Positions 26,838 through 35,636 of a DNA stretch of 64,000 nucleotides are shown here, piece after piece. Source of the DNA: Fluviicola sp. (GTDB lineage Bacteria > Bacteroidota > Bacteroidia > Flavobacteriales_D > Crocinitomicaceae). How positions within the stretch are numbered: the stretch's first letter is position 1; each line of letters opens with the position of its first letter. The stretch covers positions 126,089 to 190,088 of the forward strand of contig NVXV01000006.1 of the NCBI GenBank assembly GCA_002734085.1. The letters run 5' to 3'. Both the position numbers and the translations under genes were made by a program. The notes beneath the pieces were generated by a model, which was not told where the DNA came from, did not search any database, and saw nothing but the letters and a program-made list of their open reading frames with translations.

Positions 26838-28868
26838 ATGAAAACTGTTTTAATAATTGTGTGTGTATTCGTTTTAACACAGATATCGGCACAAACCATA
26901 CTGAGAGGCCCTTATTTACAAACGCCAAATGAAAATTCCATAATAATCAAATGGAGAACAGATGTTGCTACTGATTCAAAAGTAACGTATGGTACCGATG
27001 TGAATAATTTGACTGAAACAACAGTCTTGCCCGGTAGTAGAACAGATCACACTATACAATTGACGGGATTAGATGATTATAGATCGTATTTCTACAGCGT
27101 TGGAAATACCACAAATATGCTAACGACTCCTTCATCCGATTATTCGTTTAAAACAAATCCAATTCCGGGAACAAAAATTCCAATACGTGCCTGGGCAATT
27201 GGGGACTTTGGTAAGGGGAATACCCAACAAGTTGAAGTGAAGCAATCCTACGTTAATTATACAGATACCACACATACAGATGTTTGGTTCTGGCTCGGAG
27301 ATAATGCTTATGCCGACGGTAAAGATCACGAGTACGATGAAAAGGTATTTGCTGTTGCAGGTTTTTCAGATATCTTTTCGAAACAACCTTTTTGGCCCAC
27401 TCCAGGGAATCACGATTATAACGAAGTTTGGGAGCAGAGTACTTTATTAGGGATTCCTTATTCCAATATACCATTCAGTCAGCATGAAGGGCCTTATTAT
27501 GAAATTGTAGATGTTCCGGAACAAGGTGAAGCAGGAGGAGTTCCTTCGGACTATGAATTGTTTTACTCATTCGACTATGGTAATGTTCACTTTTTATCCC
27601 TGAATTCTGAAGTCTATGATTTTACACAAACGTATGATGGAATAAATCAGATGAAGGCATGGATTGAGCAGGACCTTATCCAAAATGAACAGACTTTTAC
27701 AGTAGCTTATTTTCATCAGCCGCCATACTCTAAGGGTTCACACGATAGTGATGATATCTATGAGAGAGTCATGATTGCAATGCGTGAAAAAGTAATTCCA
27801 CTCCTCGAAGAATATGATATTGATTTAGTAGTCTGTGGTCACAGTCATGTATTTGAAAGAAGTCATTTGATTCACGGACACTATGGAAATTCAGGATCTT
27901 TTGATCCGAGTACCATGCTCAAGGACGGCAGCAACGGAAACTTTACTCAGGGAAATGCCTATGTGAAAGATGACGAGCCTTCCACCGCAGATGGTACAGT
28001 TTACGTAGTCTGTGGAAACTCTGGTAGTAAAACAAGTAGCTCTACGCTTGATCATCCTATTATGCACTATTCAGCTGGTGGAGATACAGAAGTTGGGTCA
28101 TTTGTAATGGACATCTACAGAAACCGATTGGATGGAAAATACCTTCATGCGAGTGGACAAATTTTAGATGAATTTACCATCGTGAAACAAGATATGAAAG
28201 TTGAATTAGAAGATATAAGTGTTTGTACAGGTGATAATGTTATCCTTTCACCACTAATTTCTGGTGGATCTGATGATTTATCATACAATTGGTCAACACT
28301 TGGTTCTACAAATGCATCAGTGACCGTTTCAAGTCAAGACATTGGAACGCACACGTTGATTATCACGGACAATGTTAGTGGACAAGTTGAAAACCTAACT
28401 TTTGAAATTACGCAAGGAACGAACATGTCGCTTTCATTTAGCAACGACACATTGTGGGCAACTGGGAACAATGGATATCAATGGTATTTAGACGGAGTAA
28501 TCATCTCAGGAGAGACGAACGATTATATCATTCCAACAGTAGCTGGGGACTACACGGTAAGCGCTTTGGACAGTACATGTCAGTCGAATTCGTATTCATA
28601 CGAACCTCTAGGTATTGAAGCGTACGCGTTCAAAGATTTCGCCATTTATCCAAACCCTTCAAAAGGTGAGGTGAATATCTCATTAAATGAAACCGAATTG
28701 CCTGCTGGTTATGAAATTACAGATGTATCAGGTAAGACAGTAAGAAATGGACGTTTAACGAAGAAGCAAACGGTATTAGATCTTTCTTCATTGCCTTCTG
28801 GAACGTACATGATTACTGTATCTCAACAGCAAAAAAGCCAAACGTTGAAAATAGTTTTGAATAATTAG
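26838..28868 (+). CDS. T9SS purple acid phosphatase
   Basis: 676 residues from ATG 26838; the in-frame GTG at 26823 is not needed. The signal peptide ends near QISAQ. The Fn3-like N-domain is at about 20-105, and the phosphatase core carries all five metal-binding blocks of the family: GDFGKGN, GDNAYADG, GNHDYN, FHQPPYS and GHSHVFER. An Ig-like region (about 445-590) and a T9SS tail (FAIYPNPSKGEVNIS to GTYMITV) follow. It would release phosphate from organic esters outside the cell. The second of the phosphatase island. Confidence 0.93.
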   Translation: MKTVLIIVCVFVLTQISAQTILRGPYLQTPNENSIIIKWRTDVATDSKVTYGTDVNNLTETTVLPGSRTDHTIQLTGLDDYRSYFYSVGNTTNMLTTPSSDYSFKTNPIPGTKIPIRAWAIGDFGKGNTQQVEVKQSYVNYTDTTHTDVWFWLGDNAYADGKDHEYDEKVFAVAGFSDIFSKQPFWPTPGNHDYNEVWEQSTLLGIPYSNIPFSQHEGPYYEIVDVPEQGEAGGVPSDYELFYSFDYGNVHFLSLNSEVYDFTQTYDGINQMKAWIEQDLIQNEQTFTVAYFHQPPYSKGSHDSDDIYERVMIAMREKVIPLLEEYDIDLVVCGHSHVFERSHLIHGHYGNSGSFDPSTMLKDGSNGNFTQGNAYVKDDEPSTADGTVYVVCGNSGSKTSSSTLDHPIMHYSAGGDTEVGSFVMDIYRNRLDGKYLHASGQILDEFTIVKQDMKVELEDISVCTGDNVILSPLISGGSDDLSYNWSTLGSTNASVTVSSQDIGTHTLIITDNVSGQVENLTFEITQGTNMSLSFSNDTLWATGNNGYQWYLDGVIISGETNDYIIPTVAGDYTVSALDSTCQSNSYSYEPLGIEAYAFKDFAIYPNPSKGEVNISLNETELPAGYEITDVSGKTVRNGRLTKKQTVLDLSSLPSGTYMITVSQQQKSQTLKIVLNN

Positions 28869-29128
28869 TCGCACTATTCTCTAAACGATCTAGTGAAAAA
28901 TATTCAGCTTTAAATGCAAAAGGTTAGATTAAAATAGTGATGCGATTTTCGTGGTTCTCGTGGGGAATTTATGGACACTAACTTGGGAACAAGTATGCAA
29001 TTTCTTTACATCTATACCTGTTCTTTTTTATTTAACACAAATCACACAAAATTAATTTTGAATTAATTCTCCTTTTACGCCTTTCATAAGCGAATCATTT
29101 TCTTTTGTAGAAAATAATAAACTACAAA

Positions 29129-30019
29129 ATGAAGCGAATACTACTTTACTTTTTAATTGTTCTTTTGACCCCGGTGTTGAACGGGCAAACCAATTATTTT
29201 ACCACTCAAATTTCAAGCAGTGCAGATGATGCCGAAGAGAATAAATCGGGTGGGGAAATAGACTTGACAAGTTCTGACATTGAAATGTGTTATGATAGTG
29301 GAGTTTTGGGAATTGGTTCTAAAAATCAGTGGATCGGTCTTCGATTTACAAATATTGATATACCAAAGGATGCTTATATTGACTCTGTATTTCTACAATT
29401 TACAGTAAAATCGTCTGATGATGATCCAGCCATTATTCAATTTTATGGTGATAAGTTTTTTAACTCGCCAGCCTTTAGCGATTTGGATTTTAATATCTCG
29501 GCCAGAACGAGAACGGATACCTCTGTATACTGGACAGTTTCAAACTGGAACAACGAAGATGAGAGCGGTCATTTACAAACTTCACCGAATTTCAGTGGAA
29601 TATTTAAAGAAATCATTCAACAGCAGCTGTGGCAAAGTGGAAACTCCGTGACGTTTATTGCAGAAGGTTCTGGTAGAAGATCGGCTTTTTCGTACGATAA
29701 TGATTCACAAAAAGCAGCACGTTTACATGTTTACTACAGAGAAAATGACGCTTCGCTTGCGGTAAATGAGTTGGAGAATGTTGAAGTTTACCCAAATCCA
29801 TACAATGAAAATATTTTTGTTAACCTATCTGATATCAACACGAATGAGGAGGTTGAAGTGAAGATATACGCTCCCGATGGTAGACTTGTATTTAGTCAGT
29901 CACTTTTAGCGGGGCAAAAACACAACCTCGCTGATTATGGTTTCGACTACAAAGGAATCGGATTTTTGACGCTTTCCAATCAGCAGTTCTCAGTTTCTAA
30001 AAAGATTATTTCTCACTAA
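29129..30019 (+). CDS. T9SS cargo with CBM96/DNRLRE-like domain
   Basis: 296 residues. The signal peptide (cleavage near VLNGQ) is followed by a beta-sandwich of about 180 residues with QWIGLRFTNIDIP, DSVFLQFTV and RRSAFSYDN segments, resembling the DNRLRE or CBM96 fold used in carbohydrate-binding or structural surface proteins. The tail (EVYPNPYNENIFVNL to the end) is a T9SS sorting domain. It has no enzyme motif and starts 14 bp ahead of the PhoD-like gene, so the two are probably cotranscribed and work as a pair at the surface. Confidence 0.85.
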   Translation: MKRILLYFLIVLLTPVLNGQTNYFTTQISSSADDAEENKSGGEIDLTSSDIEMCYDSGVLGIGSKNQWIGLRFTNIDIPKDAYIDSVFLQFTVKSSDDDPAIIQFYGDKFFNSPAFSDLDFNISARTRTDTSVYWTVSNWNNEDESGHLQTSPNFSGIFKEIIQQQLWQSGNSVTFIAEGSGRRSAFSYDNDSQKAARLHVYYRENDASLAVNELENVEVYPNPYNENIFVNLSDINTNEEVEVKIYAPDGRLVFSQSLLAGQKHNLADYGFDYKGIGFLTLSNQQFSVSKKIISH

Positions 30020-30032
30020 TAAAAATTAAAAC

Positions 30033-31883
30033 ATGTTTAAATCACTACTATTTATCGCTTTAAGTTATTCATTTACGATTACGTCGTTTGCTCAACAGAG
30101 AAACGCTTTAAAGTTTAATGAAGCTCCTTTTTATCATGGTGTTGCTTCTGGAGACCCAATGCATGATAGAGTTATCATCTGGACGCGCGTCACTCCAGAT
30201 CAGGCAAACGGAGCACCGATTGATGTCGAATGGAGAATAACAACTGATACCAGTATGTACGATGTCATCAACTCGGGGACTTTTACAACGACCGAAGACC
30301 GCGACTACACAGTGAAGGTTGATGTGAGCGGATTATCTCCTTCAACGTGTTATTTTTATGATTTCAAAGTAGGAGATGATTACTCGGTGAGAGGTAGAAC
30401 ACGAACGGCAGATCTTGGTGATAATGAACTCGTGCGTTTTGCTGTTGTTTCTTGTTCGAATTATGAACACGGCTATTTCAATGCATATAAAAACATAGCG
30501 AATCGAAATGACTTGAATGCCATTCTTCATTTGGGTGATTATATATATGAATATGAAGCGAACGGTTACAGTGCAAACATCAGCGGCAGAGAAAATACAC
30601 CTGAGCATGAAATAATTTCTCTCGAAGACTATAGATTGCGTTATAGTCATTACCGATTGGATCAAGACTTGAAAGATTTACATCAACAATATCCTTTTAT
30701 CTGTGTTTGGGACGACCATGAGTCGGCGAATGATGCATATATAGACGGAGCAGAAAACCACGACGAAGCAACGGAAGGGTTGTGGACGAGTAGAAAGTCA
30801 AATGCGAAAAAGTCTTATTTCGAATGGATGCCCATTCGCGAAAACGGATCAGATAGTTCGATCTATCGAAAAGTTGAGTATGGTGACTTAGTGAATTTAT
30901 ACATGCTGGATACCCGTCTGGAGGGTCGAGACGAACAAGTTGGTGCAACGTCTTCAGATGTAAATGATCCATCACGATCACTTTTGGGACAAACGCAGCT
31001 CAATTGGTTGAAAGATGAATTGACCAACAGCGATAAACAGTGGAATATTTTGGGACAACAAGTGATGATTTCACCACTGGAAGCATTTGGTGTTATTATG
31101 AATCCCGATCAATGGGATGGATATGCACCAGAAAGAGGCAACTTATTGAATCACGTGATTAACTCAGACATTAAAAACCTGGTTGTGCTGACTGGTGATA
31201 TTCATACTTCCTGGGCAAACGATATCCCGATGAACAATTACGACGCTGCCACAGGAGCTAATTCTGCAGGGGTTGAGTTCGTTGCAACAAGTGTTACATC
31301 ACCGGGTTTTGCACTGGGCATTGGAACAAGCATCATACAATCGTTCAACCCACACAATAAATTTGTGAATCTCAACAAGCATGGATATATTATTCTTGAT
31401 ATTAATAAGAATAGAACGCAGTCAGAATGGTATTTTTTAGACGATATCGAAACGCACAATACGAATGAATCTTTAGGAAATGCTTATTATGTTAACGACA
31501 ACGAAAGATTTCTACGTCAGTCAACTTTAACTTCAGTGGGATATTTAAACTGTATCAGAGCTCCGGAACTTCCATACAACATCGACAACTTCCTGAATGT
31601 TGAAGAGAACGAAGCAGAGGAAAATGGGACGGCTGTTTTTGGCGTTTATCCAAATCCATTCTCAACGGAAATCACTATTCACTTGGGTGCTAACGAAGCA
31701 ACCGATGTTTCTATCGAAGTGGTAGACATCTCTGGTAAAAAAGTTTTAACGAAAAAAAACATCGTGATTGATAATCCGAGCTCGTATTTTAAATTGTATA
31801 CTTCGGAACTTTCTAAAGGGGTGTATACGATTAATATTTATACGAATGCAATGGTTCGGTCGTATAGGATTGTGAAGCAGTAG
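30033..31883 (+). CDS. T9SS alkaline phosphatase, PhoD family
   Basis: 616 residues. The signal peptide ends near TSFAQ. The N-terminal PhoD domain has HGVASGDPMHDRVIIWTRV, followed by the phosphatase core with LHLGDYIYEY, VWDDHESANDAY and LTGDIHTSW, which supply Fe/Ca ligands in PhoD. A T9SS tail (FGVYPNPFSTEITIHL to the end) follows. PhoD releases phosphate from mono- and diesters. It is the third enzyme of the cluster, 14 bp after the DNRLRE-like gene. Base usage looks slightly richer in G and C than in flanking genes. Confidence 0.93.
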   Translation: MFKSLLFIALSYSFTITSFAQQRNALKFNEAPFYHGVASGDPMHDRVIIWTRVTPDQANGAPIDVEWRITTDTSMYDVINSGTFTTTEDRDYTVKVDVSGLSPSTCYFYDFKVGDDYSVRGRTRTADLGDNELVRFAVVSCSNYEHGYFNAYKNIANRNDLNAILHLGDYIYEYEANGYSANISGRENTPEHEIISLEDYRLRYSHYRLDQDLKDLHQQYPFICVWDDHESANDAYIDGAENHDEATEGLWTSRKSNAKKSYFEWMPIRENGSDSSIYRKVEYGDLVNLYMLDTRLEGRDEQVGATSSDVNDPSRSLLGQTQLNWLKDELTNSDKQWNILGQQVMISPLEAFGVIMNPDQWDGYAPERGNLLNHVINSDIKNLVVLTGDIHTSWANDIPMNNYDAATGANSAGVEFVATSVTSPGFALGIGTSIIQSFNPHNKFVNLNKHGYIILDINKNRTQSEWYFLDDIETHNTNESLGNAYYVNDNERFLRQSTLTSVGYLNCIRAPELPYNIDNFLNVEENEAEENGTAVFGVYPNPFSTEITIHLGANEATDVSIEVVDISGKKVLTKKNIVIDNPSSYFKLYTSELSKGVYTINIYTNAMVRSYRIVKQ

Positions 31884-31902
31884 GGAGACTTTGATATATT
31901 AA

Positions 31903-31932
31903 GATTTTAAGACGATTGATTTTAAGGCGTTA
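31903..31932. repeat. Short imperfect tandem duplication
   Basis: GATTTTAAGACGATT at 31903-31917 is followed directly by GATTTTAAGGCGTTA at 31918-31932. It lies in the gene-free stretch after the PhoD gene. Confidence 0.6.
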
Positions 31933-32076
31933 GACTTGATTCGCTTTTGATTTAAGTTTGCGGTAATTCTTGAGATGAAGAAACATCAAAAGGCTGTATC
32001 CATCTCGAAACAGTCCCATTCGATTAATTCAAAAAAATACTTCCAAAATTATATTTCTTCTTTTCGTTTTTTTATT

Positions 32077-32084
32077 TAACTTTG
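32077..32084 (+). promoter_or_regulatory. Putative -7 promoter element (TAACTTTG) of tRNA-Leu
   Basis: A TAnnTTTG match 67 bases upstream of the tRNA. Confidence 0.45.
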
Positions 32085-32150
32085 CACTCGCTTTGAAAAA
32101 GGCATTTTGACAATAGTTCAAGAAAAACGTTTCATTGAAAAGAACTATAT

Positions 32151-32235
32151 GCGGATGTGGTGAAATTGGTAGACATGCTAGACTTAGGATCTAGTGCCGC
32201 GAGGCGTGTGGGTTCGAGTCCCTCCATCCGCACCA
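32151..32235 (+). tRNA. tRNA-Leu(UAG)
   Basis: A complete class II tRNA of 85 bases with encoded CCA. The acceptor stem is GCGGATG / CATCCGC with discriminator A. The anticodon stem is CTAGA / TCTAG with loop CTTAGGA, giving anticodon UAG at 32185-32187. It has a long variable arm and a GGTTCGAGTCC T-loop. It reads the CUA leucine codon. Confidence 0.97.
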
Positions 32236-32244
32236 ATTCAAAAG

Positions 32245-32274
32245 TGGTATGAGTTCAGGCTTATACCATTTTTT
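32245..32274 (+). terminator. Terminator after tRNA-Leu
   Basis: A 9-bp stem TGGTATGAG / CTTATACCA with one G-T pair and loop TTCAGG, followed by T6. Confidence 0.85.
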
Positions 32275-32326
32275 GTTTAAAGCACCTTTTGTGGTGTAAG
32301 TGAATTAAAAGTACAATTCGAAAAGT

Positions 32327-33688
32327 ATGGATGTTACAAAAGAAAGTGTTGACAATCTCAACGCAGTATTAAAGGTTAAGATTGAACCAAAAGATTATCA
32401 GGAAAAAGTAGACAAACAACTCGCTGATTATCGCAAAAAAGCAAATATCCCAGGATTTAGACAAGGTAAAGTTCCAATGGGTATTGTGAAAAAGCAATAC
32501 GGTCGTTCAGTTCTAGCAGATGAATTGAACAAACTAGTGAGTGAAGCTCTTCACGGATTTATTGAAAAAGAAAAGCTAGATATTCTAGGGAACCCTATCC
32601 CGAAAATGGATGAAGAAGTGAAAGGAGATTTTAATAACCCTGAAACTTTTGAGTTTATTTACGAAATTGGAATGACTCCAGAGGTTGATATTAAACTTTC
32701 TGGTAAAAATAAATATGAATACACTAAAGTTAAAATTGACAAGAAATTAGTTGATAAACAAATTGAAGATCTTACGAAACGCTATGGAAAACTAGTTGCT
32801 GGCGAGAAAGTAGGTGAGAAAGACATGGTGCTAGGTCAATTTGTGGAACTTGATGATAAAGGAGAAATCAAAGAAGGTGGAATAATGAATAGTTCTACGA
32901 TCTCTCTTGAGTTTGTTGAAAAAGAAAAGGTTAAAAAAGAACTTATTGGTAAAAAGGCAGGAGATAAAGTGGTTGTTAATCCAGCTGATGTCTCTAAAGG
33001 AAGCCAGGACATGGCCTCAATGTTGGGAGTTAAAGAGGACGAGTTAGATGGAATCTCAGATAAGTTCCAATTAACAATCAACGAGATTAAAATCATGGAG
33101 CCTGCTGAATTGAACCAAGAACTTTTTGATAAGTTGTTTGGCGAAGGAGCAGTTAGTTCTGAAAAAGAAATGCGTGCAAAAATTGAAGCTGATTTAGAGC
33201 AAATGTTTGCGCAAGACAGCGATAAGATTTTAATGAGACGTGTAACAAATGATCTTATCGAAAAAACAAAAATTGATCTTCCAGATGAATTCTTAAAAAG
33301 ATGGATTCTTGCATCTCAACAAGAGCCAATTGAAATGGCGCAAATCGAGAAGGAGTATGATGGCTATGCAAAGAGTTTAAAGTGGCAATTGATTCAAAGT
33401 GCTATTTTTAAAGCAAATGATATTAAAATAGAACAAGAAGAAGTTTTAAACCATACAAAAGGTCTATTGGTAAACCAATACGCTCAATACGGAATGCCGG
33501 CTCCTGAAGAAGAAGAGTTAAATCAAGCTGCTCAGCAAGTGTTGAGTAATCAAAAGGAGTCACAACAAATATTTGATATGCTAGCAGAGACAAAGTTGAT
33601 CTCTTATTTCAAGGAAACAGTGAAGTTAAATGAAAAAGCGGTTGACTATGACGAATATGTAAAAATAGCTCAAGATAGTAACGCTTAA
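32327..33688 (+). CDS. tig: Trigger factor (peptidyl-prolyl isomerase chaperone)
   Basis: 453 residues, slightly longer than the E. coli protein. The ribosome-binding domain contains the signature IPGFRQGKVPMGIVKKQYG near residues 38-56. A central FKBP-like domain covers about 150-250, and the helical C-terminal chaperone domain follows (EQMFAQDSDKILMRRV, then DLPDEFLKRW). It binds at the ribosome exit tunnel and helps nascent chains fold. Here clpP is not downstream. It is a single gene between the tRNA and hldD, closed by its own terminator. Confidence 0.96.
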   Translation: MDVTKESVDNLNAVLKVKIEPKDYQEKVDKQLADYRKKANIPGFRQGKVPMGIVKKQYGRSVLADELNKLVSEALHGFIEKEKLDILGNPIPKMDEEVKGDFNNPETFEFIYEIGMTPEVDIKLSGKNKYEYTKVKIDKKLVDKQIEDLTKRYGKLVAGEKVGEKDMVLGQFVELDDKGEIKEGGIMNSSTISLEFVEKEKVKKELIGKKAGDKVVVNPADVSKGSQDMASMLGVKEDELDGISDKFQLTINEIKIMEPAELNQELFDKLFGEGAVSSEKEMRAKIEADLEQMFAQDSDKILMRRVTNDLIEKTKIDLPDEFLKRWILASQQEPIEMAQIEKEYDGYAKSLKWQLIQSAIFKANDIKIEQEEVLNHTKGLLVNQYAQYGMPAPEEEELNQAAQQVLSNQKESQQIFDMLAETKLISYFKETVKLNEKAVDYDEYVKIAQDSNA

Positions 33689-33710
33689 TAAGATAAAACG
33701 ATTTATTGAG

Positions 33711-33739
33711 AAGCTCTATCCAAAAGGTAGAGCTTTTTT
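33711..33739 (+). terminator. Terminator after trigger factor
   Basis: An 8-bp stem AAGCTCTA / TAGAGCTT with a 9-base loop, then T6. Confidence 0.88.
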
Positions 33740-33783
33740 ATTGTATTTATTTTTAAAAACAACATTCAAATAATTCAAATTTA

Positions 33784-33791
33784 TATCTTTG
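33784..33791 (+). promoter_or_regulatory. Putative -7 promoter element of hldD (TATCTTTG)
   Basis: A perfect TAnnTTTG match 26 bases upstream of the ATG. No TTG at the standard -33 distance. Confidence 0.5.
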
Positions 33792-33817
33792 CCGCTTATT
33801 GATTCAAAAAATAGAAC

Positions 33818-34783
33818 ATGATTGTTGTTACAGGAGCCGCAGGATTTATAGGTAGTTGTTTAGTAGGTAAACTAAACGAACTAGGAATAACCCATATTAC
33901 CTTAGTAGATAAGTTTGATAACTCTGTAAAGGAGCACAATCTAGTGGGTAAGAAATATAAACAAAGAGTGGATCGTTCAGAGTTTATTGAGTGGCTTAAA
34001 AATAATGGTCGAGACGTGGACTTTGTTTATCATATCGGAGCCAGAACAGATACAACAGAATTCGATAAGTCTATTTTTGATGAATTAAACCTTGATTATT
34101 CTAAGGAAGTATGGAGATGGTGTACACATCATGGGATTCCATTGGTTTACGCAAGTTCAGCTGCAACTTATGGTCTGGGAGAACACGGCTATAAGGATGA
34201 TCATTCTATCGTAGAAAGATTGAAACCATTAAATCCTTATGGTGATTCTAAAAATGATTTTGATATTTGGGTGCTGAAACAACACACTCAGCCGCCATTC
34301 TGGGCAGGAGTTAAGTTTTTTAATGTATATGGCCCAAACGAATATCATAAAGGTAGAATGGCCTCTGTTATCCTACATGCTTATCGTCAAATCACAAAGA
34401 CTGGAGAAATGAAACTTTTCCGTTCTCACAATCCAAAATTTGATGATGGTGAACAAAAAAGAGATTTTATTTACGTAAAAGATGTTCTAAATATTTGTTA
34501 TTTCTTAATGGATAAACGACCGAAAAATGGTTTGTACAATGTTGGATCGGGTAGAGCTAGGACTTTCTTGGATTTAACTAAAAACACGTTCTCTGCAATG
34601 AAAAGAGATCGAAAAATTAGTTTTATCGATACCCCCGAGGACATTAGAGATAAATATCAGTATTTCACTGAAGCCAATATGAATAAGTTAATAGAAGTTG
34701 GTTATGAAGATGGATTCCATACCTTGGAGCAAGGTGTTCAGGATTATGTACAAAATTACTTGATGGAAAATAGATATTTCTAA
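33818..34783 (+). CDS. hldD: ADP-L-glycero-D-manno-heptose-6-epimerase
   Basis: 321-residue short-chain (SDR) epimerase. NADP-binding GAAGFIGSCLVGKL is at the N-terminus, with YASSAATYG and the catalytic YGDSK motif (near residue 143), plus FFNVYGPNEYHKGRMASV. HldD turns ADP-D-glycero-D-manno-heptose into the L-glycero form for the LPS inner core. It is monocistronic, with its own promoter. Confidence 0.92.
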   Translation: MIVVTGAAGFIGSCLVGKLNELGITHITLVDKFDNSVKEHNLVGKKYKQRVDRSEFIEWLKNNGRDVDFVYHIGARTDTTEFDKSIFDELNLDYSKEVWRWCTHHGIPLVYASSAATYGLGEHGYKDDHSIVERLKPLNPYGDSKNDFDIWVLKQHTQPPFWAGVKFFNVYGPNEYHKGRMASVILHAYRQITKTGEMKLFRSHNPKFDDGEQKRDFIYVKDVLNICYFLMDKRPKNGLYNVGSGRARTFLDLTKNTFSAMKRDRKISFIDTPEDIRDKYQYFTEANMNKLIEVGYEDGFHTLEQGVQDYVQNYLMENRYF

Positions 34784-34864
34784 GGTCAATTACTTAATTG
34801 TTGAATAGTATTTTTTTTATCTAATAATTTTTTTTATCTTCAGTGGAACTTAAAAAGAGACACT

Positions 34865-35629
34865 ATGAAAAAGAAAAATTATTTGATGTTAATAACCTCC
34901 TTAATAGCTTTGACGATAACTTTTTTAGGCTGTAAAAAAGAACATGAGGACATAGATCCTTTGGCTCAGAGTAATAGTTTAAGTACAGGTGCTTCAGCAA
35001 ATTCTTTTTTATCAGAGGCGTTTTACAATCGACTGACAGTTGAAATATTATATATGCCTGGCTATGAACCGACACAGTCTTCAGTTAATAATTTAAGATC
35101 ATTTTTAATAGATCATTTAAATAAATCTTCAGGAATTGAGGTTTTAACCAGAGAGATCCCTTCTTATGGTCAGGAAAATTATTCTACAAATGATATCACA
35201 ACGATAGAATCAGAAAATAGAGAGAGGTTTAATGCAGACCAGACAATAACTGCATCAATACTAATCCTAGATGGTGAATATGCTGAAAATAGCCAAGTAC
35301 TAGGTATTGCATATAGAAATACAAGCATTGCAATTTTCGGTGGTATTATTGCTGAAAATTCTGGAGGACTTTCTCAGCCCACAAGAACTAAGCTTGAGTC
35401 TACAATCTTTAATCATGAATTTGGACATTTGCTTGGATTGGTGAATTTAGGTTCTGATATGGTAGAAAATCATCAAGATACAGATCATGGTAAACATTGT
35501 GACGAAAGCGACTGTTTAATGTATTATACTGTGGAGACAACGGAAATAGCCTCTTTTTTGATTGGAAATGATATTCCCGAATTAGATCAGAATTGTAAAA
35601 ATGATTTAATTGCTAATGGTGGAAAATAA
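34865..35629 (+). CDS. Zinc metallopeptidase lipoprotein (metzincin-like)
   Basis: 254 residues with a lipobox Cys in TFLGCKKE (residue 22). The zinc motif HEFGHLLGL begins at residue 184, and a downstream HGKHCDESDCLMYYTVE region carries further His and Cys ligands and a Met-turn-like CLM. This resembles metzincins of the archaemetzincin type, with Cys pairs, rather than typical M12 enzymes. It probably sits on the periplasmic or surface side of the outer membrane. It starts 81 bp after hldD and lies 7 bp ahead of a secreted subtilisin, so the two look like one operon. Confidence 0.85.
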   Translation: MKKKNYLMLITSLIALTITFLGCKKEHEDIDPLAQSNSLSTGASANSFLSEAFYNRLTVEILYMPGYEPTQSSVNNLRSFLIDHLNKSSGIEVLTREIPSYGQENYSTNDITTIESENRERFNADQTITASILILDGEYAENSQVLGIAYRNTSIAIFGGIIAENSGGLSQPTRTKLESTIFNHEFGHLLGLVNLGSDMVENHQDTDHGKHCDESDCLMYYTVETTEIASFLIGNDIPELDQNCKNDLIANGGK

Positions 35630-35636
35630 TTAATTT

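Noticed and set aside
31903-31932. Short tandem repeat as a CRISPR or mobile element trace
   Set aside because: Only two imperfect 15-base copies, without spacers or terminal repeats.
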